DNA of 64,000 bases from an uncultured Faecalicatena sp. (GCA_948468385.1 CAOKHZ010000004.1:110188-174187); one strand, 5' to 3'; shown: positions 35,055 through 44,218, counted from the first letter of the stretch. A program made the numbers and translations. Notes: generated from the sequence alone by a model not told the origin.

Positions 35055-36089
35055 TCATGCGGCCTGCCGCGTTTTCTTTGCCGCGTCTTTCCACGCCTTT
35101 TTCTCCTCCATCCATTTGACGATTTTCGGTCCTTTCCGGGAGGCCAGGTAGAAAAACACCATGAACAAGGCCATGACCACATTCTTGAACGCCCCCGCGT
35201 ACCCGGTCGGGGCAATGACCTTGATGCCATAATCCAGAATGCCTACTGTCAGCGAGGAAAACAAAATCCCCACCGCCCCCGTCGAAAAGCTTCCGATATA
35301 AAATCCCATGAACACCGGCAGCATCGCGCCAAACGCCGTCGAGACGGTTCCCAACACGCTCGTCACCACGTCAATTTGAAACGACTGGGAGGCGAACACC
35401 ACGGACGCGATACCATAAAGCGCCCCTGACACGAGAAACGAACCAATCACGTTCCGTTTTTCATGAATCCCAATGTTGACCGCGGCCAACTGGTTGTTCG
35501 CCAACAAATCTGACTGCTTGCCCGCCCTGGTCAAATTGTGATACACGAAATATATTACCGCGCTGATGCACACGAGCACGAGGGACGGCCCCATTTTCTT
35601 GCCCAGAAAATTCAGTGCGGCATCATTGGAAATCGTCGCACCCTGGCCGCCGTTGAAAATGAGGGTCAAGGATTCGAAAAAAATCGCCGCTCCCACGGTG
35701 CATATGATGATGGGAATCTTGCCATAGGTATAAAAAACCGCCACCAGAAGGCTTAAGACCATGCATACGATGACGTTAATCACCAAAAACGCGACTCCGT
35801 CATGCGCATGGTTCGATGCAAAATAGATGGAAACCAGCGCTCCAAGCGTCATAATCGCACCGCCGCTGAAATCAAATCGCCCGTTCTTGATTTGCGTCGC
35901 CAACGCGTAGGCAATCGTGGCGGTCGCGGCCGTATCGAGCACGATGTTTCGCAGCGTGTTACCGTCTCCGAAATACGTGATTCCATTGGCTTTCGCAATG
36001 ATGGTAATCAAAATGTACATTAACGCGGGAATGTAGATAGTTCCTAAAACTCGCTTCCCGATGTCCAAAAACTTACTTTCCTTTTTCAT
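35055..36089 (-). CDS. sugar ABC transporter permease, RbsC type (second permease)
   Basis: 344 residues from the ATG at 36087-36089, preceded by AAGGAG; the open frame extends to 36164. About nine to ten membrane segments of the BPD_transp_2 family, with ALATQIKNGRFDFSGGAIMT in the conserved region that follows helix 2. It is last in the minus-strand operon and differs from the other permease at 37733-38758, so the importer probably uses a heterodimeric membrane part, as in the galactofuranose importer YtfQRT-YjfF. The C-terminus is lysine-rich. Confidence 0.9.
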   Translation of the reverse strand: MKKESKFLDIGKRVLGTIYIPALMYILITIIAKANGITYFGDGNTLRNIVLDTAATATIAYALATQIKNGRFDFSGGAIMTLGALVSIYFASNHAHDGVAFLVINVIVCMVLSLLVAVFYTYGKIPIIICTVGAAIFFESLTLIFNGGQGATISNDAALNFLGKKMGPSLVLVCISAVIYFVYHNLTRAGKQSDLLANNQLAAVNIGIHEKRNVIGSFLVSGALYGIASVVFASQSFQIDVVTSVLGTVSTAFGAMLPVFMGFYIGSFSTGAVGILFSSLTVGILDYGIKVIAPTGYAGAFKNVVMALFMVFFYLASRKGPKIVKWMEEKKAWKDAAKKTRQAA

Positions 36090-36227
36090 CCTGATATTCT
36101 CCTTGTGCCTTTTCAAACCGCCGACGTCCGACAAACCGCCTTCCGGCAGTCGCCAGGCGGCCATGCAAGCACGGACACCCGGCTCGTTGCTTATAAATAT
36201 TCCCCGCGACAGTCAGACTTTTTCGCC

Positions 36228-37619
36228 TTACTTGCCCATCTCCAACACCTTGTCCATGGAAATGACCGTGCTTTCATTCGAGAACTGTTTTACAAGCTCT
36301 TCAAACGTGGCGTTTTCATTATAAGTAACCATAAGTTGCTTTACCGTCTCCACGTCCAGCATGGAGTCCGCCGCATTACCCGTGCCATATACGTTTCCGC
36401 CTAGATACGCGTCCATCTGTTCGTCATTTATGATGACGACGGTCGGAGAAGACTTCAGCATGAGATCTTTCAGACCATATTTATTTTGATCTGTGATTTC
36501 CGCGTATTTGGCCAGTTCCTCTTCCTTGTCCGCATAAGAATGCCCGTTCAATTTATCAATAATCTGGATGACCGGCATCACGACGGACTCAACCGGAGCC
36601 GTACGCACTCCCTGGTAAGTCTGATTACCCTTCGAGCCAAAGTTTTCCACCAAGGCCGCCTCGTTGTCAAATCCCGTACACCACACATGAATGGAATCCA
36701 GTTTGTTCGCGGAATCCAGTCCCGCGTTCAAAAACGTGTATGCCAGCATGGAAATAAGCAAGGACATGTTCGGGTTGTTATCAAAATATTTCGATTCCAA
36801 CGTCTTGCTCGTCACGTCAAGGGAGGGCCAGACATACGTGCCCGCGGCAATCGTCTTTCCACCAACCATTTCTTCTTCCGTCCGCTTCTCAACGCCCTCC
36901 GTCGCGAACGCCGACTCCGGAATGCCATAGTCGTTCAGCAAGGACTGGTAAATCTCTTCCACTGCCGAAACCTGCGCCGGCTGCCATGCAGGAGGCATCG
37001 TTACAAACCCAATGGAACCTTCCTTTTTATCTTCCGGCAGGCTTTCATATGCCTCTGCCACGGCCTTGGCAAATGCCGCGCCTTCCGTCGCCATGTCCTC
37101 CTCACAGTCAACAAGGCCGCCCACGAAATATGGGTTGTTCAAAAACGCATAACCGCCGCTGCTGGCATTTAAAGACGACCCCTGGTTATTCCAGATGTTT
37201 CCCACGTAAACCCCGTTTTCCGCGCAGAGGGAAACGATTTCATTCGTATTTCCCTCGTCCTTCGTCAAGATAATCCCGTTAAACCCTTCCGCGATCGCGG
37301 TCTGCACCTTTGAGAGCATCTCGCTTCCGTCATCGCCCTTATAGCGAACTTCGTACTCAAATCCCAACTCTGCTGCCAACGCGTCCAGCGCGCCACCAAA
37401 CCCATCATTGAGAGAGCCGCTTTGTTTCAGGCTCAAAACGAGAATCTTCCACGTCTTTCCTCCGTTGGCCTCCTTCGCCTCGTCACTTACTTCCGCCTTG
37501 CCGCTTCCCTGATCGTCAGATTTTGCGGAATTGTCGCCGCCACCGCAACCTCCCAAAATTCCTGCCAGCATCGCGACGGAGAGAGCCACCGCCACTAATT
37601 TCTTGATTTTCCTTTTCAT
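36228..37619 (-). CDS. periplasmic-binding-fold sugar-binding lipoprotein (RbsB/YtfQ superfamily)
   Basis: 463 residues with the lipobox ILGGC (Cys25) and a low-complexity linker, then a type-I periplasmic-binding fold starting TWKILVLSLKQSGSLNDGFG. It is longer than typical ribose-binding proteins (about 300 residues) because of insertions in the second lobe. It is the substrate receptor of the RbsABC-type importer whose ATPase and two permeases flank it in the same operon. ATG follows AAGGAGG. A five- or six-carbon sugar in furanose or pyranose form is likely; identity unknown. Confidence 0.9.
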   Translation of the reverse strand: MKRKIKKLVAVALSVAMLAGILGGCGGGDNSAKSDDQGSGKAEVSDEAKEANGGKTWKILVLSLKQSGSLNDGFGGALDALAAELGFEYEVRYKGDDGSEMLSKVQTAIAEGFNGIILTKDEGNTNEIVSLCAENGVYVGNIWNNQGSSLNASSGGYAFLNNPYFVGGLVDCEEDMATEGAAFAKAVAEAYESLPEDKKEGSIGFVTMPPAWQPAQVSAVEEIYQSLLNDYGIPESAFATEGVEKRTEEEMVGGKTIAAGTYVWPSLDVTSKTLESKYFDNNPNMSLLISMLAYTFLNAGLDSANKLDSIHVWCTGFDNEAALVENFGSKGNQTYQGVRTAPVESVVMPVIQIIDKLNGHSYADKEEELAKYAEITDQNKYGLKDLMLKSSPTVVIINDEQMDAYLGGNVYGTGNAADSMLDVETVKQLMVTYNENATFEELVKQFSNESTVISMDKVLEMGK

Positions 37620-37732
37620 TTTCTTTCCTCCTTGTACTTGTTTTTTTATTTTAATCCGAGATTTCTCCCGAAATTAAAACTCATAAAAATATCTTTGGTT
37701 CCCAAAAGCCATACGGCCTCTTTTCGTCGTCC

Positions 37733-38758
37733 TTAGCGTGGAAGCACCTTGTCCTTGCTCCGACAAGTGAGCAACACTACCACGATGTAAATCAACGCCA
37801 CGAACACCGTCGTATATTTGTCCGGCACGCCGATGTAAATAAAACTCCTCGTAATCAACGCGTAGGTAAAACCGCCAATCACGGCACTGCTAATCTTCGA
37901 TTTCATTCCCCCGGAAAGCGGCATGCCCCCGATAATCAGGGAAATCATGATTTTCATCTCGTATCCCTTCCCGCCGTTCGAGGTGGTCGTCCCCGTGTTC
38001 GCCACGAACAAGAGGGATGCGACGACGATCGCCACGCCGAAAATCATGTAAGCCAGCATCCGGTATTTCACGAGGGAAATGCCCATCTGCCGCGCGCAAT
38101 CCTGGTTCGCGCCAATCGCCTTCACGTAATGCCCGATTTTCGTGTAATTGAACAGTACCGTAAAAAGCAACAGACATCCGACCATGATTCCCACCTGCAC
38201 CCACACGTTGCCAAGCGGAGCGAAATGCGTCATGGCCACGGTGCCGATGTCGAACGTGATGGCAATGCTCGCCGGGTTCCATATGTTAATGACCACCGAC
38301 GCGATGCCGTAAATTAAAAACTGTAAAATCAACGACGTGATAATCGGCTTCATTTCCAACACATTGGCAATGACGGAATTCGTAATGCCGCACACCATCG
38401 CAATCACGAATATCAATGCCACGCAACCGACCAATGCCCCAATGGAAGAGCCACCGACATTGTAAGTATGTATCAGTAATATGGCGTACATGGAAATCTG
38501 TGCACCTACGGAAATGTCCATCGCGCCAAGCGAATACACGAACACGGCTCCTGCCGCCAAAATCGAATACATCACCCCGTCCTTCACGATACTTTTAAAG
38601 GCCAGCCCCGCAGGGTCGAGTATGTTGATTCCCCGCAGGATCGGCGGCAAAATGGAGAATACCAAAATGCACAGCACCAGCCCGCTGTAGGCAAACACGT
38701 CGTTTCCGTGAACCTCCAGCCACTCCTTTGTAAAAATTCCTCTTACCCGCTCTTTCAT
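37733..38758 (-). CDS. sugar ABC transporter permease, RbsC type (first permease)
   Basis: 341 residues from the ATG at 38756-38758. An alternative start at 38797 overlaps the ATPase stop codon (ATGA), giving an N-terminal extension of 13 residues; the downstream start has the better purine-rich site. The family signature SLGAMDISVGAQISMYAILL lies after helix 2 and LIIGGMPLSGG near the C-terminal half. It follows the ATPase gene directly and precedes the binding protein. Together with the permease at 35055 it forms the membrane channel of a CUT2-type importer. Confidence 0.92.
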   Translation of the reverse strand: MKERVRGIFTKEWLEVHGNDVFAYSGLVLCILVFSILPPILRGINILDPAGLAFKSIVKDGVMYSILAAGAVFVYSLGAMDISVGAQISMYAILLIHTYNVGGSSIGALVGCVALIFVIAMVCGITNSVIANVLEMKPIITSLILQFLIYGIASVVINIWNPASIAITFDIGTVAMTHFAPLGNVWVQVGIMVGCLLLFTVLFNYTKIGHYVKAIGANQDCARQMGISLVKYRMLAYMIFGVAIVVASLLFVANTGTTTSNGGKGYEMKIMISLIIGGMPLSGGMKSKISSAVIGGFTYALITRSFIYIGVPDKYTTVFVALIYIVVVLLTCRSKDKVLPR

Positions 38759-38793
38759 CAACGTTCCCTTCCTTTCATTTTTTAACTTCGGTA

Positions 38794-40326
38794 TCATAGC
38801 ATGTACTCAATTACGTCGACCTGCTTCAGCTTCTGGGAACGTTTTAGTTCTCCCGTGACTTCAAAGTCCTTCATGACGATCAGTCGATCCACCATTCCAA
38901 TCAGTTCACTTAGTTCCTCGCTAATCATCAAAATCGCCTTTCCCTCTTTTTTCATTTCTTCCATCAACGCGTACATCGACTGCTTCACGCCGACATCCAC
39001 GCCCCGGGTCGGGCAATCCATAATAAAGACCTCGCTTCCCTTCGCCGTCCACTTGGCGAAAGAAACCTTCTGCTTGTTACCGCCGGAAAGCGTGTTCACC
39101 CACTGTTTCCCATTACGGCATTTAATCGAAAACAAATCAATCTGCCCATTTATCAACTTATTTTTATCCTTTGTAAAAATAAGGCCGTTCTTGGCAATTC
39201 CGTCCAGACAAGGCAAGGCAATATTATCCCCTATCGACCCCTGCAAAATCAAGGCCTCCGTATCCCGGTTCTTGCTGATGTAACCAATTCCGTTTCGAAT
39301 CGCCGTCATCGGGTTTTTCACTTCCACTCCGTTTCGAAGGATTCGTCCCTGCCGTATCTTTTCCAGTCCGAACGCCGCCCGCCCCACGTCGTGCATGCCG
39401 CAGCCGGAAAGTCCCCCGAGACCCACGATTTCCCCCTCGTGCAGTTTTAAGGAAAAACCCCGGACGTTTCCAAAGGACACATCGTCAAATTCTAACGCCA
39501 CCGCGTCCGCATGGGATGTGTCATAATCCTCGCGGTAATATTTCTCACCGATTTCGCGCCCCACCATCATGTATCTGGCCCGCTTCATCACTTCTTGCCG
39601 CTTCGTCCCTTCCGTCTTGGCCGCAAGCATGTCCTCTTTTGAAATCTCTCCGATGATGTCCCCGTCCCGAAGGACAGTCAGCACGTTGCACTGGTCGAGA
39701 ATTTCGTCCATGTCGTGGGAAATGAACACGACCGCCTTGTCCTCTTCCTCCGCCATCCGATGCACGATTTTGTACAAAATCTCGCGTCCGTCCAACGAAA
39801 GTGCCGTCGTCGTCTCATCGACCACGAGGATTTCCGTCTCGTCCGTGACGCAGCGTACGATTTCGATCAGCTTGCGATTTTCAAAATTGTACTTGTCAAT
39901 CGAATCCCTCGCCTTGATATGGCTGATTCCAAACTTTTCCAATAATTTCTGCGCTTCGGCAAACATCTTCTTCATGTTCACCATCCCGAACTTCGTAAAG
40001 CGCTCCTCGTGCCCGGCAAAAATGTTTTGTGCCACCGTCACGCCCGGAATGGTGTTCGCCTCCTGCAAAATCATGGAAATCCCCTGCCCTTGCGCCGTCA
40101 CCATGGTATCCGGCTTCCACGGTTTCCCCTTGTAAAACATCTCACCGCTCGTCTCCGGCTGCATGCCGGACGCGATGGACATGATGGTGGACTTGCCGGA
40201 ACCATTTTCCCCGACAAGGCCGCGTATCTCCCCTCTCTTCAAGGTAAAATCCACGTCCTTCAGGGCAATGGTCTGTCCAAACACCTTGTGCATGTGTCTC
40301 GCTTCAAAAATAATCTCATTTTCCAT
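38794..40326 (-). CDS. sugar ABC transporter ATP-binding protein, RbsA type
   Basis: 510 residues with two fused ATPase modules, as in all CUT2 importers. The first has the Walker A GENGSGKST (residues about 38-46) and a Walker-B region ILVVDETTTAL. The second begins with the degenerate GLGGLSGCGMHDVGRAAFG, where Walker A lacks GKS/T, and keeps the signature LSGGNKQKVSFAKW and the D-loop region FIMDCPTRGVDVG. It energises uptake through the two RbsC-type permeases. Lies 14 bp after the FUSC-GH43 gene. Confidence 0.96.
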   Translation of the reverse strand: MENEIIFEARHMHKVFGQTIALKDVDFTLKRGEIRGLVGENGSGKSTIMSIASGMQPETSGEMFYKGKPWKPDTMVTAQGQGISMILQEANTIPGVTVAQNIFAGHEERFTKFGMVNMKKMFAEAQKLLEKFGISHIKARDSIDKYNFENRKLIEIVRCVTDETEILVVDETTTALSLDGREILYKIVHRMAEEEDKAVVFISHDMDEILDQCNVLTVLRDGDIIGEISKEDMLAAKTEGTKRQEVMKRARYMMVGREIGEKYYREDYDTSHADAVALEFDDVSFGNVRGFSLKLHEGEIVGLGGLSGCGMHDVGRAAFGLEKIRQGRILRNGVEVKNPMTAIRNGIGYISKNRDTEALILQGSIGDNIALPCLDGIAKNGLIFTKDKNKLINGQIDLFSIKCRNGKQWVNTLSGGNKQKVSFAKWTAKGSEVFIMDCPTRGVDVGVKQSMYALMEEMKKEGKAILMISEELSELIGMVDRLIVMKDFEVTGELKRSQKLKQVDVIEYML

Positions 40327-40340
40327 TACTTTTTTCCTTT

Positions 40341-42392
40341 CTAAGCGTACTTACCATTCATATCCAACTGTAACGTTTTGACATCCACGCTTCCGCTTCC
40401 TTCATACCTGAAAAACAAGGCTGAGGTTCCTTTAACGAAAATCTTCGTCTCCGTGCCCGTCCATGTGGCGCTTTCTGCGATTTCCATTTCTCCCAGAACG
40501 TTTTCCATCTTTTCATCGCTCCCCAACACGAACTTTCCCGTCCCACTGCCACGATAAAAAACCTTCACCCTCGTTTCTCCCTGGAAGTCAAAATATTTAT
40601 ATCCCATCACGCTTCCCGCATCCACGCCCTTTATGTATTGCTCGTGATTTTCACTGTCCACGATGGGCACGTCTTCCAGCTTTCTCCCAAACACCGGAGG
40701 TTTACATCCGCTCGCCCCGATTAAATTACAACAGATGCTGGCCGGATACGCCCGATCCGTTGGCAACGGATTTCCATATAGCCCCATGCTGCTCATCTCC
40801 ACCTGCGCTATTTGTCCGTCCGCCCCAATCCGTATTCTCTCGGCGCAACCCTGACGGCAGTACATCGTGCCATGCGTATGCCGATGGTAGAAAATGTAAT
40901 ATTCTGACCCTAGCCGCGCGATTCCCCCATGGTTGTTCGACGGCGACCAAACGCCATCCTCACGTCCAAGATATCCAATGTCCGCGTTCGAGATTATCAC
41001 ACCCCGGTACGCATATGGCCCCTGCGGCTTGTCCGCCGTGGCGTAGCAAAGCTCATGTCCCCATTCCGAACAATATACGAGATAATATGTGCCTTCTATT
41101 TTTCGGATGGACGCGGCCTCAAAAAAGGCATGTCCCTCATACTCGGTTCCTTTTGCATGCTTTTTCGCCGGGAGGATGATTTCTGGTTCCCCTTTTATCG
41201 TCAGCATGTCGTCACATAACTCCACGAAGCTGCATCCCGGACATTCTTTACTTTCCCCATGCGTTGCAAAATGTGGCGCAAATCCATAATAGAGGTAAAT
41301 GTGACCCTCATCGTTGATGACCGCCGGGTCGTACGGCATGTTGCTTGTCAGGATTTCACCGTCTGGATGCATTACGTTTCCCAAATAGTCAAACGGGCCG
41401 GCCGGGTTTTCCGACACCGCCACCGAAATCTGCGGAATCAAGTCCAAGCCATAGTACAAATAATATTTCCCGTCATTTCCCCTGACCACGTCCGGAGCAT
41501 ATAAATAATGCGTCCCGTCCGCGTTGGCCGGATCCTGACTCCGCCGATAGGCGACGCCCTCACATTTCCAATCTGACAAATCCTTAAGCGGGGCCGACCA
41601 CACCTCGTAATCCAAAGGACAAAACCTGCTCCCGTCCTCCTCATCATGCGAACCATATAAGTAAACCCTGTCGCCAAACACATGCGGCTCGCCATCCGGA
41701 ATGTAGGTATGAAGCGGAAGATACGGATTCCAGCTTATTTTGTCCGCTTTTTCGGCCTTGTCCGCTTTTTCCGCCTTGTCCGCTTTTTCAACCTTGCCCA
41801 TTTTTTCGTTTCGTCCTTTTCCTTCTTCCGCCGTAAAGGTCATCCGCGCCGTCGTGCCTTGCCTGATTCTTTCATACATCCATGTGACCACAAGCACCAC
41901 CAACACCCCGTAAAGCGTTGACATGAGCCTAAACAGCGCGTACCAAACACGGGCATGTCCGGACAGCGTAAGCGCCACCAGGATAAACGTGACACCGCCA
42001 ATCCTTGTCGTAAAGGCGGGAACCTTTGCCAATTTACAAAGGTACAACGTGGCCAAGACGCCCAACATCACCATGACGACCATCGCCCACTGATTTTGTA
42101 ACGCCGTGTCCGCAAGCACCACGAGCACCGCCAGGCCGCCTCCAATCGCCGTGATAATCATCCGCGTGACACCGGACTTGTAACTAATCTTCGTTGTGTC
42201 CTGCACGACCAAAAGGCAAGTGATGCAGGCCGTCATCTTTTGAAGCACTTCCAACTGCATTTCCCCATAGGAAAATTTTAAGCCGAAATAATTTAAAAAC
42301 GTCGCGGTCAGGCAACAAATCCCGACCGAAATCACCATCCGAAAATCCAGTCCCGTGACCGAGGCTTTCTCTTCTATTCTTTCTAGCTTCAT
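40341..42392 (-). CDS. fusion of FUSC/ArAE-like membrane domain and GH43 glycosidase
   Basis: 683 residues in one uninterrupted frame, first gene of the importer operon. Residues about 15-190 hold six hydrophobic segments resembling the N-terminal domain of FUSC/aromatic-acid-exporter-like proteins (LEVLQKMTACITCLLVVQDT, IITAIGGGLAVLVVL). Residues about 195-219 are a charged linker with KADKAE repeats. From Trp221 the protein is a complete GH43 five-blade enzyme: NPYLPLHTYIPDGEPHVF with the likely base Asp233, YAPDVVRGNDGKYYLYY, and the likely acid Glu in GHAFFEAASIRK, followed by a C-terminal beta-sandwich. An even number of helices puts the enzyme in the cytoplasm, tethered to the membrane next to the importer. 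Arabinofuranosidase or xylosidase activity is plausible. Confidence 0.88.
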   Translation of the reverse strand: MKLERIEEKASVTGLDFRMVISVGICCLTATFLNYFGLKFSYGEMQLEVLQKMTACITCLLVVQDTTKISYKSGVTRMIITAIGGGLAVLVVLADTALQNQWAMVVMVMLGVLATLYLCKLAKVPAFTTRIGGVTFILVALTLSGHARVWYALFRLMSTLYGVLVVLVVTWMYERIRQGTTARMTFTAEEGKGRNEKMGKVEKADKAEKADKAEKADKISWNPYLPLHTYIPDGEPHVFGDRVYLYGSHDEEDGSRFCPLDYEVWSAPLKDLSDWKCEGVAYRRSQDPANADGTHYLYAPDVVRGNDGKYYLYYGLDLIPQISVAVSENPAGPFDYLGNVMHPDGEILTSNMPYDPAVINDEGHIYLYYGFAPHFATHGESKECPGCSFVELCDDMLTIKGEPEIILPAKKHAKGTEYEGHAFFEAASIRKIEGTYYLVYCSEWGHELCYATADKPQGPYAYRGVIISNADIGYLGREDGVWSPSNNHGGIARLGSEYYIFYHRHTHGTMYCRQGCAERIRIGADGQIAQVEMSSMGLYGNPLPTDRAYPASICCNLIGASGCKPPVFGRKLEDVPIVDSENHEQYIKGVDAGSVMGYKYFDFQGETRVKVFYRGSGTGKFVLGSDEKMENVLGEMEIAESATWTGTETKIFVKGTSALFFRYEGSGSVDVKTLQLDMNGKYA
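41743..41796 (-). repeat. 18-bp tandem repeat encoding the fusion linker
   Basis: Three units of TCCGCTTTTTCGGCCTTG (plus strand) at 41743-41760, 41761-41778 and 41779-41796, encoding repeated KADKAE at the junction of the membrane and GH43 domains. Confidence 0.85.
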
Positions 42393-42506
42393 CTGTCGCT
42401 CTCCATTTCTGTTTGATGGATAAATTATAAGACCAAACGCCGCAAGATAAAATGTATAGCAAGAACATCCTGAAGTGGTTTTTTTTGATATTTTTCATTA
42501 CAAATA

Positions 42507-42563
42507 TCAAAAACTTCGGGCGGGAATCGCAATGATTCTCCATCACGACACCCGCCCAAAGTT
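42507..42563 (-). terminator. intrinsic terminator between AAA ATPase remnant and FUSC-GH43
   Basis: Stem of 12 matches in 13 bp (42512-42524 with 42551-42563, GGGCGGG/CCCGCCC core), with an inner GAATC/GATTC pair. On the minus strand TTTTT follows. An AT-rich second stem (42482-42510) adjoins it. It separates the operon at 35.0-42.4 kb from the genes above; the remainder of 42393-42622 shows no gene apart from a minus-strand TATAAT at 42424-42429. Confidence 0.75.
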
Positions 42564-42622
42564 CATCTTGCTATATTTATACTACTCCATCCTTCCCATC
42601 TCGTATTAGTATACTTTTCTCT

Positions 42623-42790
42623 TTATACGACAGCTTCGATCAGAAGTTTTTCTCCCATCACAATACGCCGTATTCCGGTCTGTTTTTTCTGGTTAAAATT
42701 AAAACTGAGCATATATCCTTTTTTCAGATGATAATATTCCAAATATTCCATCAGTTGCTTTTCGCCGCGGCTATTATATAATTCTGCCAT
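42623..42790 (-). pseudogene. detached C-terminal fragment of an AAA ATPase/nuclease
   Basis: 55 codons from an ATG at 42788-42790, in a different frame from the ATPase and overlapping its end by 17 bp. The peptide contains SRGEKQLMEYLEYYHLKKGY and then MLSFNFNQKKQTG. I recognise this as the usual extreme C-terminus of Clostridial AAA-ATPase proteins that end in a PD-(D/E)XK-type nuclease domain. Most of the nuclease domain that should lie between the two pieces is absent, which points to an internal deletion combined with a frameshift. Confidence 0.65.
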
Positions 42791-43883
42791 CCGTTTCCAC
42801 TTCCGACAACAAAAGATTATAAAGTTTCATCTCAAAAATTCGATTCGAAATACTCACCGTTCCTTGACTTTCTTTTAAAAAGCCAAACATTTCCCCGATA
42901 CGAATGCGATGATTCTCCGATTCATAGGCATACTTTTTTCCTTGAAACAAAATACCATAAACCATTTCCTTTAGCTCGGGATACTCCGCAAGCTTCTTTC
43001 CCATATCGTCAAACAGCGAATTCGAAACCCGCAAAAGCTCCCTGACGGCATTTTGGAACGTTTGTCGATTCCAACACGTTCCTCGTTCTTGCGCCATAAT
43101 CTGACACAATCTGGACACCAGAAACGGATACCCTGAAGTATATTCATACAATACTTCACTCATCCCTGCAATGTCCATCCCCGTATGCCAGTCACTCTCA
43201 TAATCTTGAAGCATGGACGCGATTTCCTCCACCGAAAGGCTCATGTCCACTTCAAAATCAACGGCAACGTTCCACGGACTATTATATTTTGACTCCGCTT
43301 CTGGATGTAATTTCAACTTTAAGTTTTTCACGTCGTAAACTCCGGCCAGAATGACGGAATGAAACGTCTTCCCTTGACCCTTGAGTTGATTCAAATATTT
43401 CTCCCGAAGCAATCCAAGAAAAGAAAGAAAAATTTGATTGTCCGAACTTTTATCCACCTCGTCAATCATCAAGACAACCCCTTTGTCGCAACTTGAGCAC
43501 AATTCCGTAATCCGCTGCCCCAAGTCATCCAGCGGAAATTCTCTCGAAATAGGCTGCTGCCAATCCGCACATATATTTTCCGGAATGCCCTGCGCCTTCA
43601 AAATGCGTCCAATTTTTCGAATCAGTCCCGCCGCCAACGTATAAAGCGAGGCAAACAACTCATCCGCAGATTCAAAGCTCAAGCTCAAAACGATATAATC
43701 CTTTTTCAGACGTTCTTCAAGAAGATACAACGTCGTTGTCTTTCCATATTGCCGCGCCCGATTTATCGTAAAATATTTTCCAGAAGATATATATTGATCA
43801 ACAATCTGACCGACTTTGTCCGAAACGTCTGCCATATAATTATTTTCCGGGATACAGATTCCCGCCGTATTAAAACATTTCAC
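42774..43883 (-). CDS. AAA-like ATPase lacking its C-terminal nuclease domain
   Basis: 369 residues from the GTG at 43881-43883, with GGAGG 8 nt upstream; GTGA overlaps the stop of the preceding GNAT gene, implying translational coupling. P-loop NRARQYGKTTTLYLLEERLK and Walker-B VVLMIDEVDKSSD mark the AAA-like domain. The arm SGYPFLVSRLCQIMAQE is typical of the family. Full-length relatives continue for roughly 150 more residues into a nuclease domain. Here the frame stops at EVETDGRII and only the last 50 residues survive as a separate fragment. It is probably decayed, although the ATPase core is intact. Confidence 0.82.
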   Translation of the reverse strand: MKCFNTAGICIPENNYMADVSDKVGQIVDQYISSGKYFTINRARQYGKTTTLYLLEERLKKDYIVLSLSFESADELFASLYTLAAGLIRKIGRILKAQGIPENICADWQQPISREFPLDDLGQRITELCSSCDKGVVLMIDEVDKSSDNQIFLSFLGLLREKYLNQLKGQGKTFHSVILAGVYDVKNLKLKLHPEAESKYNSPWNVAVDFEVDMSLSVEEIASMLQDYESDWHTGMDIAGMSEVLYEYTSGYPFLVSRLCQIMAQERGTCWNRQTFQNAVRELLRVSNSLFDDMGKKLAEYPELKEMVYGILFQGKKYAYESENHRIRIGEMFGFLKESQGTVSISNRIFEMKLYNLLLSEVETDGRII

Positions 43884-44218
43884 GCCAGATTCCTCCCCAT
43901 CATCATAATATGTTCCGTCGTACCCTCCTCCAGACACCGCTCACCCGTGGGTTCAAACCCATGGCTTCGATAAAAGCGGATGGCCTTTTCATTTTTCTCC
44001 AGAACCCACAAGGTATCCGCTCCCCGTTCAGAAACGGCAAATTCCAACAATGTTTTGCCGACTCCCTGCCCCTGAAAAAACGGCTCCACATACAGTTCTT
44101 TTACTTCCTTCCCTGACAAGCAAAGGATACCTTTTACAAATGCGTCGTCATAAACCCAGTAACCATCCAGCTTGTCCGGCGTGGACAGCAATTCTTCTGC
44201 CAACGGCAACACCTGCAT
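43880..44218 (-). CDS. short GNAT-family N-acetyltransferase
   Basis: 112 residues. The acetyl-CoA-binding motif is VEPFFQGQGVGKTLLEFAV (motif A, Q-x-x-G-x-G), followed by LWVLEKNEKAIRFYRSHGFE (motif B). The first two strands and helices normal for GNAT enzymes (about 40 residues) are missing, so this is either an N-terminally truncated gene or a minimal version. Its start has a purine-rich GGAGGGG, so it may still be translated. The stop overlaps the GTG start of the ATPase gene. The substrate is unknown. Confidence 0.75.
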   Translation of the reverse strand: MQVLPLAEELLSTPDKLDGYWVYDDAFVKGILCLSGKEVKELYVEPFFQGQGVGKTLLEFAVSERGADTLWVLEKNEKAIRFYRSHGFEPTGERCLEEGTTEHIMMMGRNLA

